Positions 60,501 through 64,000 are shown, counted from the first letter of the stretch. The stretch is DNA of 64,000 nt from Microplitis mediator (GCF_029852145.1 NC_079976.1:8556001-8620000), one strand, 5' to 3'. The notes: generated by a model from the sequence alone, not told the origin. Numbers and translations: made by a program.

Positions 60501-62867
60501 ACTCAATTAGTCTTAAACTCGTCACGCCTATGGATAGAAATTATTTAAAAGTAATTATTACTCTCATTAAAATATTTTTACTGTTAAAAATTATCGTATT
60601 AAATTTATTTAATTTAAACCCAATAATTTGATTAATCACATAGAGCATACCCTGTAAAAAATTTGCGGAGTCGATGACTGTTTATTTATTAATCCCCTCG
60701 GAGTGACATTCACTTCGACGGAGAGTTTATTTTAATATTAGAACTCGAATCGGAGTGAATGCAAACTTAAATAAAATCCAGATCACTTCGAAATCACTCC
60801 GCAGAAAAGAAAAAATTCAGAGTGACGGAATGGATTTAGATTAAAATAAAATCCGAATTCACTCCCGATTTTTTACAGTGTATACTTTTAAACAGTAACA
60901 TGTATTTTCATTGAAGATTATGCGTTACTTTTTTAAATTATGCCAACAGTCGATATTCCTGTAAAATTAATAAATTTTATTGAATTTCATGGAATTATTC
61001 TTGAAAATCGAGCAAAATTTTTAACAGCGTAATTATATTTTATTGACCCTATATAGATTTTATATAAATTTGTTTATGGACTCATATAAATCCATACTTT
61101 TCTAAATTTATCCTCATACGGATTTTTTTTTCCATGGGAAAGTTACTCATCCTTAAGGGCATTCATAGACAGTACCTCCACTTTTGTAAAATAGTCAATG
61201 AATTTCAGTTGTCATGACAGTATTTAAATTTGATTAATTTATTAAAACAAAATTGAAGCATTAATTAAAAAAAGGCCAACGTACTTGCAGGACAACGTAC
61301 TCAGTTAATATTAATTAGGAGTAAAACGAAATTTGTTAAATAAATTTAAAAATTCGAATTATCAAATTGATATAAAGATTTTACTCAAAAATGGTGGCCA
61401 CATTTCTGGAAAACCTGTAAATGTCAGGGAATTATAAATATACTGGAAAAGCCAGGGAAATGTCAGGGAATTTCGTCACAAAGCTGGAAAAATTTTCACT
61501 TTCTTTCTTTTGACTGAAAAAATCCGACAAATTTAGTTTTCTGTCAAAACTTTCCAAAAAGTGACGTGGCGCGAATGCGGTTGTAAAACCATCTTGAAAA
61601 AAAATTAGTAGAAATTGATTCCAATAGCGAAAAAATGAAGCAGTTAGAATTATCAAGGCTGTTAGAAAAAAAATGTCTTAGTAGAAACCAATCCCCAGGA
61701 TCTTCAAGCTATTAACATCCATATTGACAAGTTTAAAAACTAAAAACATTAAAAGTACACATAAGTAATAGACTAATTAGTTTCACTATATTTATTATTC
61801 GCGTACTTCATTAATACTTTATTAATATTCTATGAAATATTCTTATTTATGAAATTTATTCTAGTGAAAATGAAAAATTTATTTACATTTTATTATGGAG
61901 TAAGTTATATAAAAATACGGATTTCAAATAAAAAATAAAAAACTATTCATTTAATAAACAAAAAAAAATAATGAACATTGACAAATAATAAAAAAAATTT
62001 TAATTTAACGACAATGATTAATTATTGATTAAACTGACTAATACCATTTTATTTTAAATTAAATAAATATTTCCAATGATTTAATATGACTACACATAGT
62101 CAGGGAATTTTTGAATTGTTTGACTGGAATATCTGAAAAATTGAGGGAATTTTAATCTCAAAAATCTGTGGCCACCATGAAAATTTGAAAATTCGAATTA
62201 TCAAATTGACATAATGATTTTACTTGAATTTGTTTATCAAATTTTGTTTAAATTCTAATTGATTACAACCATAAGTAATTTTTTCAAATCAATTTCGGTG
62301 AAATTTTAACTGCATCCTTTTTTCCATTAATATTTCCCCCTTTTTTTAATTAATTCATGAAATTTTAATATGAATGACAGTTCAAAGTCATTGCATATTT
62401 TAAAAAAATGTGTGGGAGGAGGGGTCAGGGGAGGGGGGTATTGCCTGAATGCCCTTGAAAAAAAAAAATTTCTCATTTTCTCTTCTTGCAAAACGTCATA
62501 ATTTCCAATATGTCTATAAATAAATATCCTTATACTTTTCTATCCTTGTATAAATGAATAGTTTACACATAAAAATGATAATGAGTCAAAATTAAAATAA
62601 AAATATGAATATAAATATGATACCATATCGTAAATATAAAATGTTAATAAGTAAATAAAATATTTATAGAAACCTGTGAAGACTAGTCATCATGATAAAG
62701 GCAGCGTGTCAGCAAGTAGTTCTTCAGGAGTGTCTTCCGGTCAGCCAAGTCCAGCAGGATCTGTCACAACGGCTCATGCTGCCCGACGTATTCCTTGGAA
62801 TCCATTTAAAAAATCAACTCAACGAGATAGTAGAGATCTTACCTTTGATAATGTCATTCTCAGATGA
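15574..62867 (+). CDS. Rhp: Rhophilin: Rho-binding scaffold with HR1, BRO1 and PDZ domains
   Basis: Coding exons: 15574-15639, 49024-49139, 49284-49415, 52028-52103, 56274-56351, 57581-58334, 59840-60034, 60106-60335, 60398-60550, 62670-62867. All are GT-AG with matching phases, 665 codons plus stop (human RHPN2 about 686). Residues ~28-105 form the HR1 Rho-binding coiled coil (RGKLQNRRSKLNQEI, LRAGAENLFK, ALELSFVNSNLQLLKEQL). Residues ~110-480 form the BRO1 domain (IPLGLKETKDIDF, DFILEHYSEDG, FFPPDR, FEWFDSLTGVPS, ASILFNAGALYTQ). A PDZ domain lies at ~514-595 with carboxylate-binding loop GFGF, and a Ser-rich tail follows. Rhophilins bind GTP-Rho and link it to actin regulation and endosomal traffic. 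The first intron is 33.4 kb; intron 4 contains tilB on the opposite strand. Exon 1 is supported by MNSPIVSG...DDEGYKPRFVR leading in phase 0 into GSDPRVAT, as in vertebrate N-termini. Vertebrates have RHPN1 and RHPN2; the insect gene is treated as the single homologue. Confidence 0.92.
15912..16100. mobile_element. MITE, GATCCTGAAGTTAGC family, copy 1 (right end lost)
   Basis: Starts ATGATACTGAAGTTAGCCGA. The interior contains the family core ACATGTGCATATTTTTGTTT and GATTTGTTAAAAAAC; the right inverted end has decayed (only TAGCAGACATCAGAC remains). Confidence 0.6.
16133..16337. mobile_element. MITE, GATCCTGAAGTTAGC family, copy 2 (intact)
   Basis: About 205 bp. Left end ATGATACTGAAGTTAGCAGA, right end TCTGCTAACTTCAGGATCAT, an inverted pair. 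Shares the core with copies at 15912, 16531, 31482 and 56621. Best-preserved member of the family in this window. Confidence 0.85.
16531..16730. mobile_element. MITE, GATCCTGAAGTTAGC family, copy 3
   Basis: Left end decayed (CATCTGAAATTAGCCGGCG), right end GGCTGTTAACTTCAGGATCA. Same core as copy 2. Third copy of the family within 0.8 kb. Confidence 0.75.
16731..18331. other. Rhophilin intron 1, unstructured AT-rich stretch
   Basis: No gene or clear element. Long poly-A/T runs and TATA microsatellite at about 17145-17165 and 17758-17775. Confidence 0.5.
18332..18493. mobile_element. Palindromic MITE, (A)CTCTCTTAAAATGAAT family
   Basis: About 160 bp. Ends TATTCTCTTAAAATGAATCA and its complement GATTCATTTTAAGAGAGTA. 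The interior has paired CAGTGAA/TTCACTG motifs. The same architecture recurs at 43911-44056 (CTCTCTAAACATGAAT ends), so the two are probably related families. Confidence 0.75.
18494..20779. other. Rhophilin intron 1, mostly unique sequence
   Basis: No gene recognised. Around 20190-20275 the sequence is less AT-rich and contains GACGTCAT, ACAGGTG and CACTTCCGG (CRE-like, E-box-like and ETS-like words). These are possible enhancer words but unsupported beyond that. Confidence 0.4.
20780..21265. repeat. Decayed ~170-190-bp tandem repeat, three units
   Basis: Units begin with variants of TCCTAGATCATT at about 20785, 20977 and 21145. Each continues with TTGTAGAATATTCTGGAGCT-like, ACTAGAACTTC-like and CTAGACTA..TTTGAAAA.TTTC-like segments. 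Rich in GAA/TTC words, including a heat-shock-element-like string at 21001-21018. No ORF. Confidence 0.55.
21266..22763. other. Rhophilin intron 1, less AT-rich stretch, possible promoter DNA
   Basis: No coding sequence. Base composition is closer to balanced between about 22160 and 22560 than in the surrounding intron, and it directly precedes the candidate short first exon at 22764. No TATA box is convincing. Confidence 0.35.
22764..22793 (+). CDS. Candidate alternative first exon of rhophilin (10 codons)
   Basis: ATG followed by nine codons (MLILPDIKLQ), then CAG and a good donor GTAACG. An in-frame TAA lies 9 bp upstream of the ATG, so this is a real ORF start if transcribed. It ends in phase 0, the phase needed to splice to rhophilin exon 2 at 49024. 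Very short, so chance is a serious alternative. Confidence 0.3.
22794..24430. other. Rhophilin intron 1, nothing coding
   Basis: Contains TATATA microsatellites (about 22960, 23572-23590 and 23745-23770, the last a TATATATTA palindrome). ORFs seen here lack coding character. Confidence 0.5.
24431..24664. mobile_element. MITE, CTGTAAAAAATTTGCGGAGT family, copy 1
   Basis: Ends CTGTAAGAAATTTGCGGGG and CCCGACTTTTTACAG (inverted). The interior has ATCACTTCGAAATCACTCCG and TGACGGAATGAATTTGAAT, both shared with the copy at 60650-60881. Confidence 0.8.
24665..25502. other. Rhophilin intron 1, unique AT-rich stretch
   Basis: No gene. A perfect short palindrome AACGTTAACGTAAACGTTAACGTT-like lies near 24768-24790 (GTTAACG words in both directions); its meaning is unknown. 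Confidence 0.4.
25503..26322. mobile_element. MITE with TATCGATACTGCCATT ends, carrying a LINE fragment
   Basis: Left end TATATCGATACTGCCATTCT near 25505, right end AATGGCAGTATCGATATATA near 26305-26322, an inverted pair of at least 30 bp including AATACGTCGTATCCCACA. The subterminal word GGATACGACATATT recurs at about 25813 and 26158, flanking the LINE-like insert. Confidence 0.8.
25835..26150 (-). mobile_element. Probable 3' end of a non-LTR retrotransposon
   Basis: Read on the - strand, the segment runs toward AATAAAGGCAATAATAATAA, a 3' tail of short TAA repeats after a polyadenylation-like AATAAAGGC, as in insect LINE 3' ends. The upstream part is less AT-rich than its host. No intact domain is visible, so this is a fragment and the class is inferred from the tail only. 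Confidence 0.4.
26323..27189. other. Rhophilin intron 1, nothing recognised
   Basis: AT-rich sequence without gene, long repeat or clear element. Confidence 0.45.
27190..27846. mobile_element. Foldback element split by a second MITE
   Basis: Outer ends CGAAAAAACAAATTTAGATC (27194 onward) and the mirrored GACCTAAACTTTTTTTTGTG (near 27818-27837). Subterminal TCTGCAT/CGAAGCAGA and CCTGATCAAATT/TGATCGAATTTGA also mirror. Interrupted by 27340-27772. Confidence 0.6.
27340..27772. mobile_element. MITE with GGGGAGGGGGGCA ends, nested in 27190-27846
   Basis: Left end AGGGGAGAGGGGGGCAGAGT, right end TTTGCCCCCTCCTCCCCTA. GTGGGCCCCTTAAG and CAAGGGCCCCACTTTG mirror inside it. GC-rich tips in a very AT-rich region make the boundaries clear. 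Confidence 0.85.
27847..29372. other. Rhophilin intron 1, nothing recognised
   Basis: AT-rich with a TAA/TTA microsatellite near 28748-28785 and a TATA run at 29090-29112. Overlapping ORFs on both strands around 28780-29204 derive from these runs and lack protein character. Confidence 0.5.
29373..29836. mobile_element. MITE with CTGTAAAAAATTTCGGTGTA ends
   Basis: Left end ACTGTAAAAAATTTCGGTGT, right end AAAAAATTTTTTACAGT. The interior has repeated GGTGTAAA/TTTACACC words in both orientations and GGACCC/GGGTCC. The flanks (AAGACCTAG on the left, CTAGTACTCGATCACT on the right) resemble the two halves of a hairpin found intact at 59284-59400, suggesting insertion into another repeat. Confidence 0.75.
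29837..31481. other. Rhophilin intron 1, nothing recognised
   Basis: AT-rich DNA; a somewhat less AT-rich patch near 30280-30380 and 30780-30960 holds no convincing ORF, RNA or element. Confidence 0.45.
31482..31685. mobile_element. MITE, GATCCTGAAGTTAGC family, copy 4 (inverted)
   Basis: Ends ATCATGAAGGTAACTGACAG and GTCAGCTAACTTCCGTATCA. The core AAATATGCACATGT is read in the opposite orientation to copies 1-3. Moderately decayed. Confidence 0.75.
31686..32366. other. Rhophilin intron 1, nothing recognised
   Basis: AT-rich DNA with an ATATATGTA-type microsatellite near 31909-31960. Confidence 0.45.
32367..33268 (-). mobile_element. Decayed hAT-type DNA transposon
   Basis: The right edge reads, on the - strand, GAGATGGGCAAGAAAATCG, the sort of TIR seen in hAT elements, followed by many ATCGATT words. 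The left edge has matching ATCGATT/AATCGAT clusters (32397-32445), though its terminal bases are not resolved. A transposase C-terminus remnant lies inside at 32640-32752 in the same orientation. Confidence 0.65.
32640..32752 (-). pseudogene. hAT transposase C-terminal (dimerisation) remnant
   Basis: On the - strand from 32752 the translation reads YLCM then VATSVPSEHLFSKAGDI, matching the conserved hAT C-terminal motif (consensus of the type P-[AS]-x-S-x-[PS]-[SE]-R-x-F-S-x-A-G). A stop follows at 32668-32666, and a shift of one base recovers RLTGSH, the next conserved segment. The rest of the transposase is missing or unreadable, so this is a fossil, not a gene. Confidence 0.75.
33269..33878. 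other. Rhophilin intron 1, flank of candidate first exon
   Basis: No gene. The stretch 33600-33780 is less AT-rich than its neighbours (words such as CACGTCACGGTGTACC) and immediately precedes the candidate first exon at 33879; a promoter here is possible but not shown. Confidence 0.35.
33879..33989 (+). CDS. Candidate alternative first exon of rhophilin (37 codons)
   Basis: The ORF opens at an ATG just after an in-frame TAA (33867-33869). It encodes an acidic peptide (MTDNDEQMNTDDRAPKEDKN ... ATNGYSY). A donor GTTAAG at 33990 would end it in phase 0, as required to join rhophilin exon 2 at 49024. The final NGYSY leading into GSDP resembles the EGY...GSDP layout of the main isoform. The codon composition looks protein-like, unlike nearby AT-driven ORFs. 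It could instead belong to an unrelated small gene. Confidence 0.4.
34782..35633. mobile_element. MITE with AAGGTAA..GACCCCTCTATC ends
   Basis: Left end TAAGGTAAAAGCGACCCCTC, right end AGAGGGGTCACTTACCTTA. The motif CCCTCTATCGGCC recurs inside near 34984 and CCCCTTTATCGGCCAC near 35008, mirroring AGTGGCTGATAAAGGGGG near 35586. Non-coding. Confidence 0.8.
35634..37927. other. Rhophilin intron 1, nothing recognised
   Basis: AT-rich, no clear element. The last 300 bp presumably contain the promoter and 5' UTR of the small HTH gene; no TATA box is separable from background. Confidence 0.45.
37928..38479 (+). CDS. Transposon-derived CENP-B/Tc5-type HTH protein, 183 aa
   Basis: Uninterrupted single-exon ORF. 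Residues 1-35 are acidic and low complexity. Residues ~60-105 carry NAVKYWRSCKSDRTRKVSVV then LRRWEKEV, typical of the N-terminal linker/HTH of pogo/Tc5-like and related transposases. Residues ~115-175 carry a CENPB-type helix-turn-helix (ISEITFKKFLNALYKK, DIRQWALGAQNIVEF, DSWIEDFKESYGIV). In the usual family the catalytic DDE domain follows; here a stop comes right after IKKEQ and nothing DDE-like is seen downstream. So it is either a truncated transposase or a domesticated DNA-binding domain. It lies on the same strand as rhophilin, within its first intron. The intact frame in such AT-rich DNA argues that it is recent or under selection; the window cannot decide which. Confidence 0.7.
   Translation: MEKNYTLDFNYSNDGNNDNIEVINDDSDEEEIYILKCCRPRIDDPWYKMYKKLSDSQIDYDYKKNAVKYWRSCKSDRTRKVSVVRNAFKLVTTEGQLRRWEKEVMKSKRSSEKMDKISEITFKKFLNALYKKQFPITDRDIRQWALGAQNIVEFNFMVTDSWIEDFKESYGIVKKVIEIKKEQ
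38761..39502. mobile_element. MITE with ATCCTGATTAACAATACTCA ends and an internal tandem repeat
   Basis: Left end ATCCTGATTAACAATACTCA, right end TGAGTATTTTTAATCAGGGAT (inverted). Between 38995 and 39350 there are about four imperfect ~85-bp units built on CCGAAATATGGAACTATTTT and GAAAGATTCGAAAATGT.. It starts under 300 bp after the HTH gene. Confidence 0.75.
39503..40908. other. Rhophilin intron 1, nothing recognised
   Basis: Very AT-rich, no gene or repeat discerned. Confidence 0.5.
40909..41352. mobile_element. MITE with CAGGGTAC ends and an AGCAAGAC minisatellite
   Basis: Left end CAGGGTACAGAAGTTTGTGC, right end AGCACAAACTTGCGTACCCTG. Flanking CTGATTAC/GATTACTG are similar as well. The centre (about 41090-41205) is a run of AGCAAGAC/GCAAGACA units that switches to the complementary GTCTTGCT at 41161, making a perfect-type hairpin core. 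Confidence 0.8.
41353..41736. other. Rhophilin intron 1, nothing firm
   Basis: A possible minor inverted repeat: CCCAAAAATATATATCCAGG (41400 onward) against CCGGGATATTTTTTTTTGCGGG (about 41480-41502); too weak to call as an element. Confidence 0.35.
41737..41843. mobile_element. Short inverted-repeat element
   Basis: About 107 bp with ends ACCACCGAGGAAAGTAGGGC and GTCCTACTTTTCTTCCCTGG, complementary over about 25 bp. Probably a small MITE remnant. It makes the overlapping 90-codon ORF here non-credible. Confidence 0.55.
41844..43682. other. Rhophilin intron 1, includes a GC-richer patch
   Basis: No gene. 42345-42540 and 42945-43020 are noticeably less AT-rich and could be conserved regulatory DNA or a non-coding first exon; there is no phase-compatible coding start that I can find. 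Confidence 0.4.
43911..44056. mobile_element. Palindromic MITE with ACTCTCTAAACATGAAT ends
   Basis: Perfect inverted ends TACTCTCTAAACATGAAT and ATTCATGTTTAGAGAGTA. The interior has a second palindrome, AATTAGTGAATATTCACTAATT-like (GTGAATATTCAC), occurring twice. 146 bp. Confidence 0.85.
44151..44610. mobile_element. Foldback element with AATATCTAGCCTC ends
   Basis: Arms of about 170 bp: CAATATCTAGCCTCATCGAA on the left and GGCTAGATATTTTGACTCAGG on the right, with many GAGCCTCA/TGAGGCTC words in between. The loop (about 44318-44455) carries CTGGACTACACTGAGAAAAA and looks like yet another insertion. Confidence 0.85.
45065..45304 (+). CDS. Candidate alternative first exon of rhophilin (80 codons)
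   Basis: ATG at 45065 starts MLKWVHHTPSLKNHTTV, then a run of Glu residues, then a lysine/aspartate-rich stretch ending SLKKRLG. A GTAAGG donor at 45305 ends it in phase 0, compatible with rhophilin exon 2 (GSDPRVAT). A two-codon ATGTGA uORF precedes it at 45054. Composition is protein-like and it lies 3.7 kb before exon 2. Expression evidence is lacking. The Glu run is encoded by a GAA/GAG microsatellite, so a fortuitous ORF is the alternative. Confidence 0.5.
45305..47601. other. Rhophilin intron 1, nothing recognised
   Basis: Mostly AT-rich unique sequence; 46300-46430 is slightly GC-richer without any coding frame. TATATA microsatellites near 46670 and 47040. Confidence 0.45.
47602..48640. 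repeat. Copy B of the ~1.03-kb duplicated sequence
   Basis: Same orientation and nearly identical to 3513-4543, including ACTAGTACGTATCACGATCT, the small reverse ORF, and ACTGGATCTTTTAGGGCACA. Divergence is low (scattered single changes and 1-4 bp indels). It diverges from copy A again after about AAATTTGTCATG. Confidence 0.8.
47944..48078 (-). CDS. 44-codon small ORF inside repeat copy B
   Basis: ATG at 48078, stop at 47944. Identical in length and sequence to the ORF in copy A apart from one codon (CGA for CAA, Arg for Gln17), although the surrounding non-coding repeat carries more changes. Unknown function; see the finding on this pair. Confidence 0.3.
   Translation of the reverse strand: MAKRNCGKLRYLLREQRPVGDKTSEDEKDYVEAKRRFKFDRKNF
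49416..50496. other. Rhophilin intron 3, first part
   Basis: AT-rich, no gene. Sections around 49970-50095 (GGGGTGACCAGCTTACCCC, TTTCGCCCCACTC) look like a decayed transposon but no ends can be defined. Confidence 0.4.
50497..50729. mobile_element. MITE with TAGAGGTACC ends
   Basis: Left end ATAGAGGTACCATTTGTGGC, right end GGCCAAAAACGGTACCTCTA; GTGGCCAC and GTCCAAAA/TTTTGGAC words mirror inside. About 230 bp, in rhophilin intron 3. Confidence 0.85.
50731..50960. mobile_element. MITE, CTGTAAAAAATTTGCGGAGT family, decayed copy
   Basis: Left part CTAAAAAAAATTTTCGGAGT, right part AATTTACTCCCGACTTTCCAG. Interior GAGTGAATTTTTACTCC and GAATAAAATCC match the family. Lies directly against the 50497-50729 element. 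Confidence 0.6.
51117..51600 (+). promoter_or_regulatory. TATA-containing GC-richer segment, possible solo LTR
   Basis: TATAAAAGG at 51209 is followed by GCGAGAACGTTCCTCAG, by a short AAAGT tandem (51288-51302), and later by GGTAGCACCAG near 51560. The base composition and the strong TATA box stand out from the surrounding intron. It resembles the U3/R part of an LTR retrotransposon, but no TG...CA boundaries, second LTR or target duplication can be demonstrated. Confidence 0.35.
52123..52130 (-). terminator. tilB poly(A) signal overlapping its stop codon
   Basis: On the - strand TAAATAAA joins the stop codon with an AATAAA hexamer. Cleavage 10-30 bp beyond would fall at or inside rhophilin exon 4 (ends 52103). 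Inferred from sequence only. Confidence 0.45.
52128..56099 (-). CDS. tilB: tilB / DNAAF11 (LRRC6): dynein arm assembly factor, 3 exons
   Basis: Coding exons on the - strand: 56099-55771, 55438-54896, 52563-52128; GT-AG, phases match, 435 codons plus stop (human LRRC6 466). Residues ~20-110 are SDS22-like leucine-rich repeats (LKILLMQNNIISKIENL, LEYLNLALNNIEVIENL), followed by an LRR cap with LTGNPCTEYFGYRDYVIATL. A charged middle region follows (DRIKALQRYAEIEGDVIRGY). Residues ~270-350 form a CS/p23-like domain with the family signature HLDTSYVEADVQPTYVQVTI and LSLPCEI. The protein acts in the cytoplasm in preassembly of axonemal dynein arms; the fly gene is required for hearing (chordotonal cilia) and sperm. 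The whole gene lies inside rhophilin intron 4. An AATAAA overlaps the stop codon (TAAATAAA). Intron 1 holds a MITE at 55494-55749; intron 2 is 2.3 kb. Confidence 0.93.
52564..54176. other. tilB intron 2, TATATG-rich sequence
   Basis: No coding sequence. From about 53140 to 54115 the word CATATATG and its variants occur dozens of times in both orientations with ACGCG motifs in between, so the sequence can fold extensively. Likely simple-repeat expansion or a highly decayed foldback element. Confidence 0.5.
54177..54392. mobile_element. MITE with ATGTACCTGAAGATC ends in tilB intron 2
   Basis: Left end ATGTACCTAAAGATCGGAAC, right end GTTTCGATCTTCAGGTACAT; TTTTTCGCG and CGCGAAAAA follow. About 216 bp. 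The ORF across it is not a gene. Confidence 0.85.
55494..55749. mobile_element. MITE with ACACTGTAAAAA ends in tilB intron 1
   Basis: Left end ACACTGTAAAAAGAGATGTG, right end GCGGTTTTTAACAGTGT. The interior has AACACCGTGTGGTGTT and GGCGGTGTT/AACACCTCC words. Related in its terminal bases to the CTGTAAAA elements at 24431, 29373, 43683 and 60650. Confidence 0.7.
56183..56197. promoter_or_regulatory. X-box-like (RFX) site upstream of tilB
   Basis: GTTACC-CTT-AGTTAC fits the RFX X-box RYYNYY-N(1-3)-RRNRAC except one base. It lies about 85-100 bp upstream of the tilB ATG, the usual spacing for ciliary genes, and also within the short gap before rhophilin exon 5. Functional use is inference. Confidence 0.4.
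56621..57366. mobile_element. MITE, GATCCTGAAGTTAGC family, copy 5, split by an insertion
   Basis: Left half starts ATGATCCTGAAGTTAGCAGA; the right half ends near TCGGATAATTTCAGTATCAT. The core is broken at AAAAATATA|...|ATACACATGT by the 56711-57248 element. Rhophilin intron 5. Confidence 0.8.
56711..57248. mobile_element. Element inserted in MITE copy 5, with CAAAATATCC repeats
   Basis: Ends CGGTACCATCACTTATTATC and AACTACAAGTCGTGCTACCG, imperfectly inverted, flanked by ATATA on both sides (possible target duplication). Both subterminal regions are arrays of GACAAAATATCCGCG and its complement. The overlapping 136-codon reverse ORF is made of this repeat. Confidence 0.75.
58549..58846. mobile_element. 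MITE with 64-bp inverted arms in rhophilin intron 6
   Basis: Left arm CTACGGTTTCCGTGGCGCCA through GACGAAATAAGACTT; the right arm mirrors it, ending GGCGCCACGGAAACCGTAG. Arms are near perfect. The loop is AT-rich. Confidence 0.9.
58847..59839. other. Rhophilin intron 6, remainder
   Basis: No gene. A hairpin at 59284-59400 pairs ACTCATGTATTTGTATTTCT with AGAAATACATGAGTGATC, with CCTAGTACC/GGTACC and AAGACCTAG/CTAGGTCTT outside it. A remnant of the GATCCTGAAGTTAGC MITE (GTTAGCTGTCTAAAACTTTG) lies near 59735-59760. Confidence 0.5.
60650..60881. mobile_element. MITE, CTGTAAAAAATTTGCGGAGT family, copy in rhophilin intron 9
   Basis: Ends CCTGTAAAAAATTTGCGGAG and CTCCCGATTTTTTACAG. The interior has AGATCACTTCGAAATCACTC and AGTGACGGAATGGATTTAGA, shared with 24431-24664. 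The best-preserved copy of this family in the window. Confidence 0.85.
61348..61385. repeat. Left copy of 38-bp direct repeat flanking the 61391 element
   Basis: AAAATTCGAATTATCAAATT continuing to GATTTTACT; repeated at 62188-62224 with two or three changes. Confidence 0.7.
61391..62179. mobile_element. MITE with ATGGTGGCCACA ends in rhophilin intron 9
   Basis: Left end ATGGTGGCCACATTTCTGGA, right end TGTGGCCACCAT. GTCAGGGAATT and AATTCCCTGAC-like words mirror inside. It is flanked by a ~38-bp direct repeat (see separate entries). Its ends resemble those of 10674-11517 (GGGTGG.CAC), so they may be related families. Confidence 0.75.
62188..62224. repeat. Right copy of 38-bp direct repeat flanking the 61391 element
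   Basis: AAAATTCGAATTATCAAATT then GACATAATGATTTTACT. Too long for a normal target-site duplication. Confidence 0.7.
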
Positions 62868-63011
62868 TCTCTGCATTATATATATCTTATATATATGTAT
62901 ATCTTACATACTCTCATCGTAATTTCGCGACTATTTTATATTTTTATCTTTACATTGAGAGTAAATATAAAAAATTCGCCATATTACGATACAAATTGAA
63001 AAAAAAAATTC

Positions 63012-63167
63012 TTGCCACAATGATCCATTTTTTTAAATTTTAAAAATAAATATAATTTTTAAAAATTTTAGTTTAAATATTAATTATGTACATAGATTTT
63101 AAATGGTATTTTTATATATATTGATATATATATTATACATTTAAAGCAAGTGGATCATTCGTGGCAA
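63012..63167 (+). promoter_or_regulatory. 3' UTR inverted repeat abutting a poly(A) signal
   Basis: TTGCCACAATGATCCA at 63012 pairs with TGGATCATTCGTGGCAA at 63151-63167 with a single bulge; the loop is AT-rich (about 120 nt). The AATAAA at 63166-63171 starts on the last paired bases. It could shape polyadenylation or be a small MITE remnant. Confidence 0.45.
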
Positions 63168-63171
63168 TAAA
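63166..63171 (+). terminator. Candidate poly(A) signal of rhophilin
   Basis: AATAAA about 300 bp after the stop codon, directly after the stem described above. Other AATAAA hexamers follow, so this is one candidate among several. Confidence 0.4.
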
Positions 63172-64000
63172 ATACTTTTTTAAAATTATTTAATGGAAAT
63201 TTTTTTATGCCAAATTTTGATTTTAAAAAATCATTTTTATTATTGATAATGATAATAAGTAAATATTAAATTTATGTCTTGTATAATTTTTTTTTTAAGC
63301 TAGTGCTGAAATATGCGTACATGAAGCCATATATTAATTTACTGTATTACAAAGTGTAGAAAAAAATTATGTTTAAATAAATAAAATAAAAATTTTTTTA
63401 AATTTTAGATGAAAATATTTATAATTTTAAAAATAAATAATTGATGTATGTAGAAAAAAAATTATGCAGTTTCAGAGCTCCATATAATTTTTAAATTTTA
63501 ATAACCACAATATCCATAAATAAATTCTCTCAATCTGTTGGATTTGACGGCGGATTGATGAAAATAAAGTCGATTGTGTAAAAATTACAATTAATGGCTA
63601 AACTATATATCCTTATAAGTTGGAAAAACAGGATAAATTAATTGTCGCTTTTGTCAAATTCACAAAATAAATAATTTTAAATAATAATATAATTTATTTA
63701 TTGCCGTAACATGGGCGGCGGAGGGTGGAAAATATTTATCTGAAGTTACAAAATTATCATTATTATTATTATTCATTTATTCAATTGGACATAGAGTCAT
63801 TACTCCTTGCGGCCATCCAAAATATATAGTTTTACATGATAGTATATATAGCTGTTAAACAAGCGACATAAAAATACAATAGTTTAATAATATATGTATA
63901 ACAATAATTTGGTTAGTATATCATTTCATTCATCATTAATTTATTAACAAATTAATTAATTAATGAATTTGTAATCATCTTATTCAAGAACTAATTACAA

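Larger units (their letters stand above)
62868..64000. other. Rhophilin 3' UTR and downstream flank
   Basis: No further gene is visible. Contains a stem (63012-63027 with 63151-63167) ending at an AATAAA, then AT-rich sequence with a TAT/ATT microsatellite near 63755-63775 and an AATTAATT run near the end. Confidence 0.5.

Noticed and set aside
1..64000. Viral or integrated-virus genes, CRISPR arrays, tRNA/rRNA genes, bacterial operons
   Set aside because: Looked for; no conserved motif, array or cloverleaf seen by eye. A tRNAscan or Rfam search would be the proper test.

Overview
This is AT-rich (roughly three-quarters A+T) eukaryotic nuclear DNA with GT-AG introns, long intergenic runs and a dense load of short inverted-repeat transposons. 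The three recognisable multi-exon proteins, the intron structure and the transposon content point to an insect. A parasitoid wasp or another hymenopteran is my best guess, but that is inference and not proven by the window. There is no sign of bacterial, plasmid or viral gene organisation, no CRISPR array, and no tRNA or rRNA that I could recognise. Layout: (1) 749-11873, + strand: a 12-exon gene for DNAI7/CASC1, an axonemal inner-arm-dynein-associated protein; the exon phases join cleanly to 766 codons. (2) 11874-15573: intergenic, with a CRE pair, a CACCTC repeat and the likely 5' flank of the next gene. (3) 15574-62867, + strand: a Rho-binding scaffold gene (rhophilin: HR1, BRO1 and PDZ domains; 665 codons, 10 coding exons). 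Its first intron is 33.4 kb and holds three further candidate first exons, a small CENP-B/Tc5-type HTH gene derived from a transposon (37928-38479), a decayed hAT transposase and many foldback/MITE elements. (4) 52128-56099, - strand: a complete 3-exon tilB/DNAAF11 (LRRC6) gene, 435 codons, nested antisense inside rhophilin intron 4, its stop codon 24 bp from a rhophilin exon. (5) 62868-64000: rhophilin 3' flank with poly(A) signals. Function: DNAI7 and tilB both serve the motile axoneme. DNAI7 is attached to axonemal dynein; DNAAF11 helps assemble dynein arms in the cytoplasm. In insects this means sperm flagella and chordotonal neurons. Rhophilin is a cytoskeletal Rho effector. The most interesting signals are the apparent multi-promoter N-terminal switching of rhophilin (four phase-0 first exons), the tightly nested antisense ciliary gene with an X-box-like site about 90 bp upstream, a ~1.03-kb sequence present twice (3.5 kb and 47.6 kb) carrying an almost unchanged 44-codon ORF, and several cases of transposons nested inside transposons.
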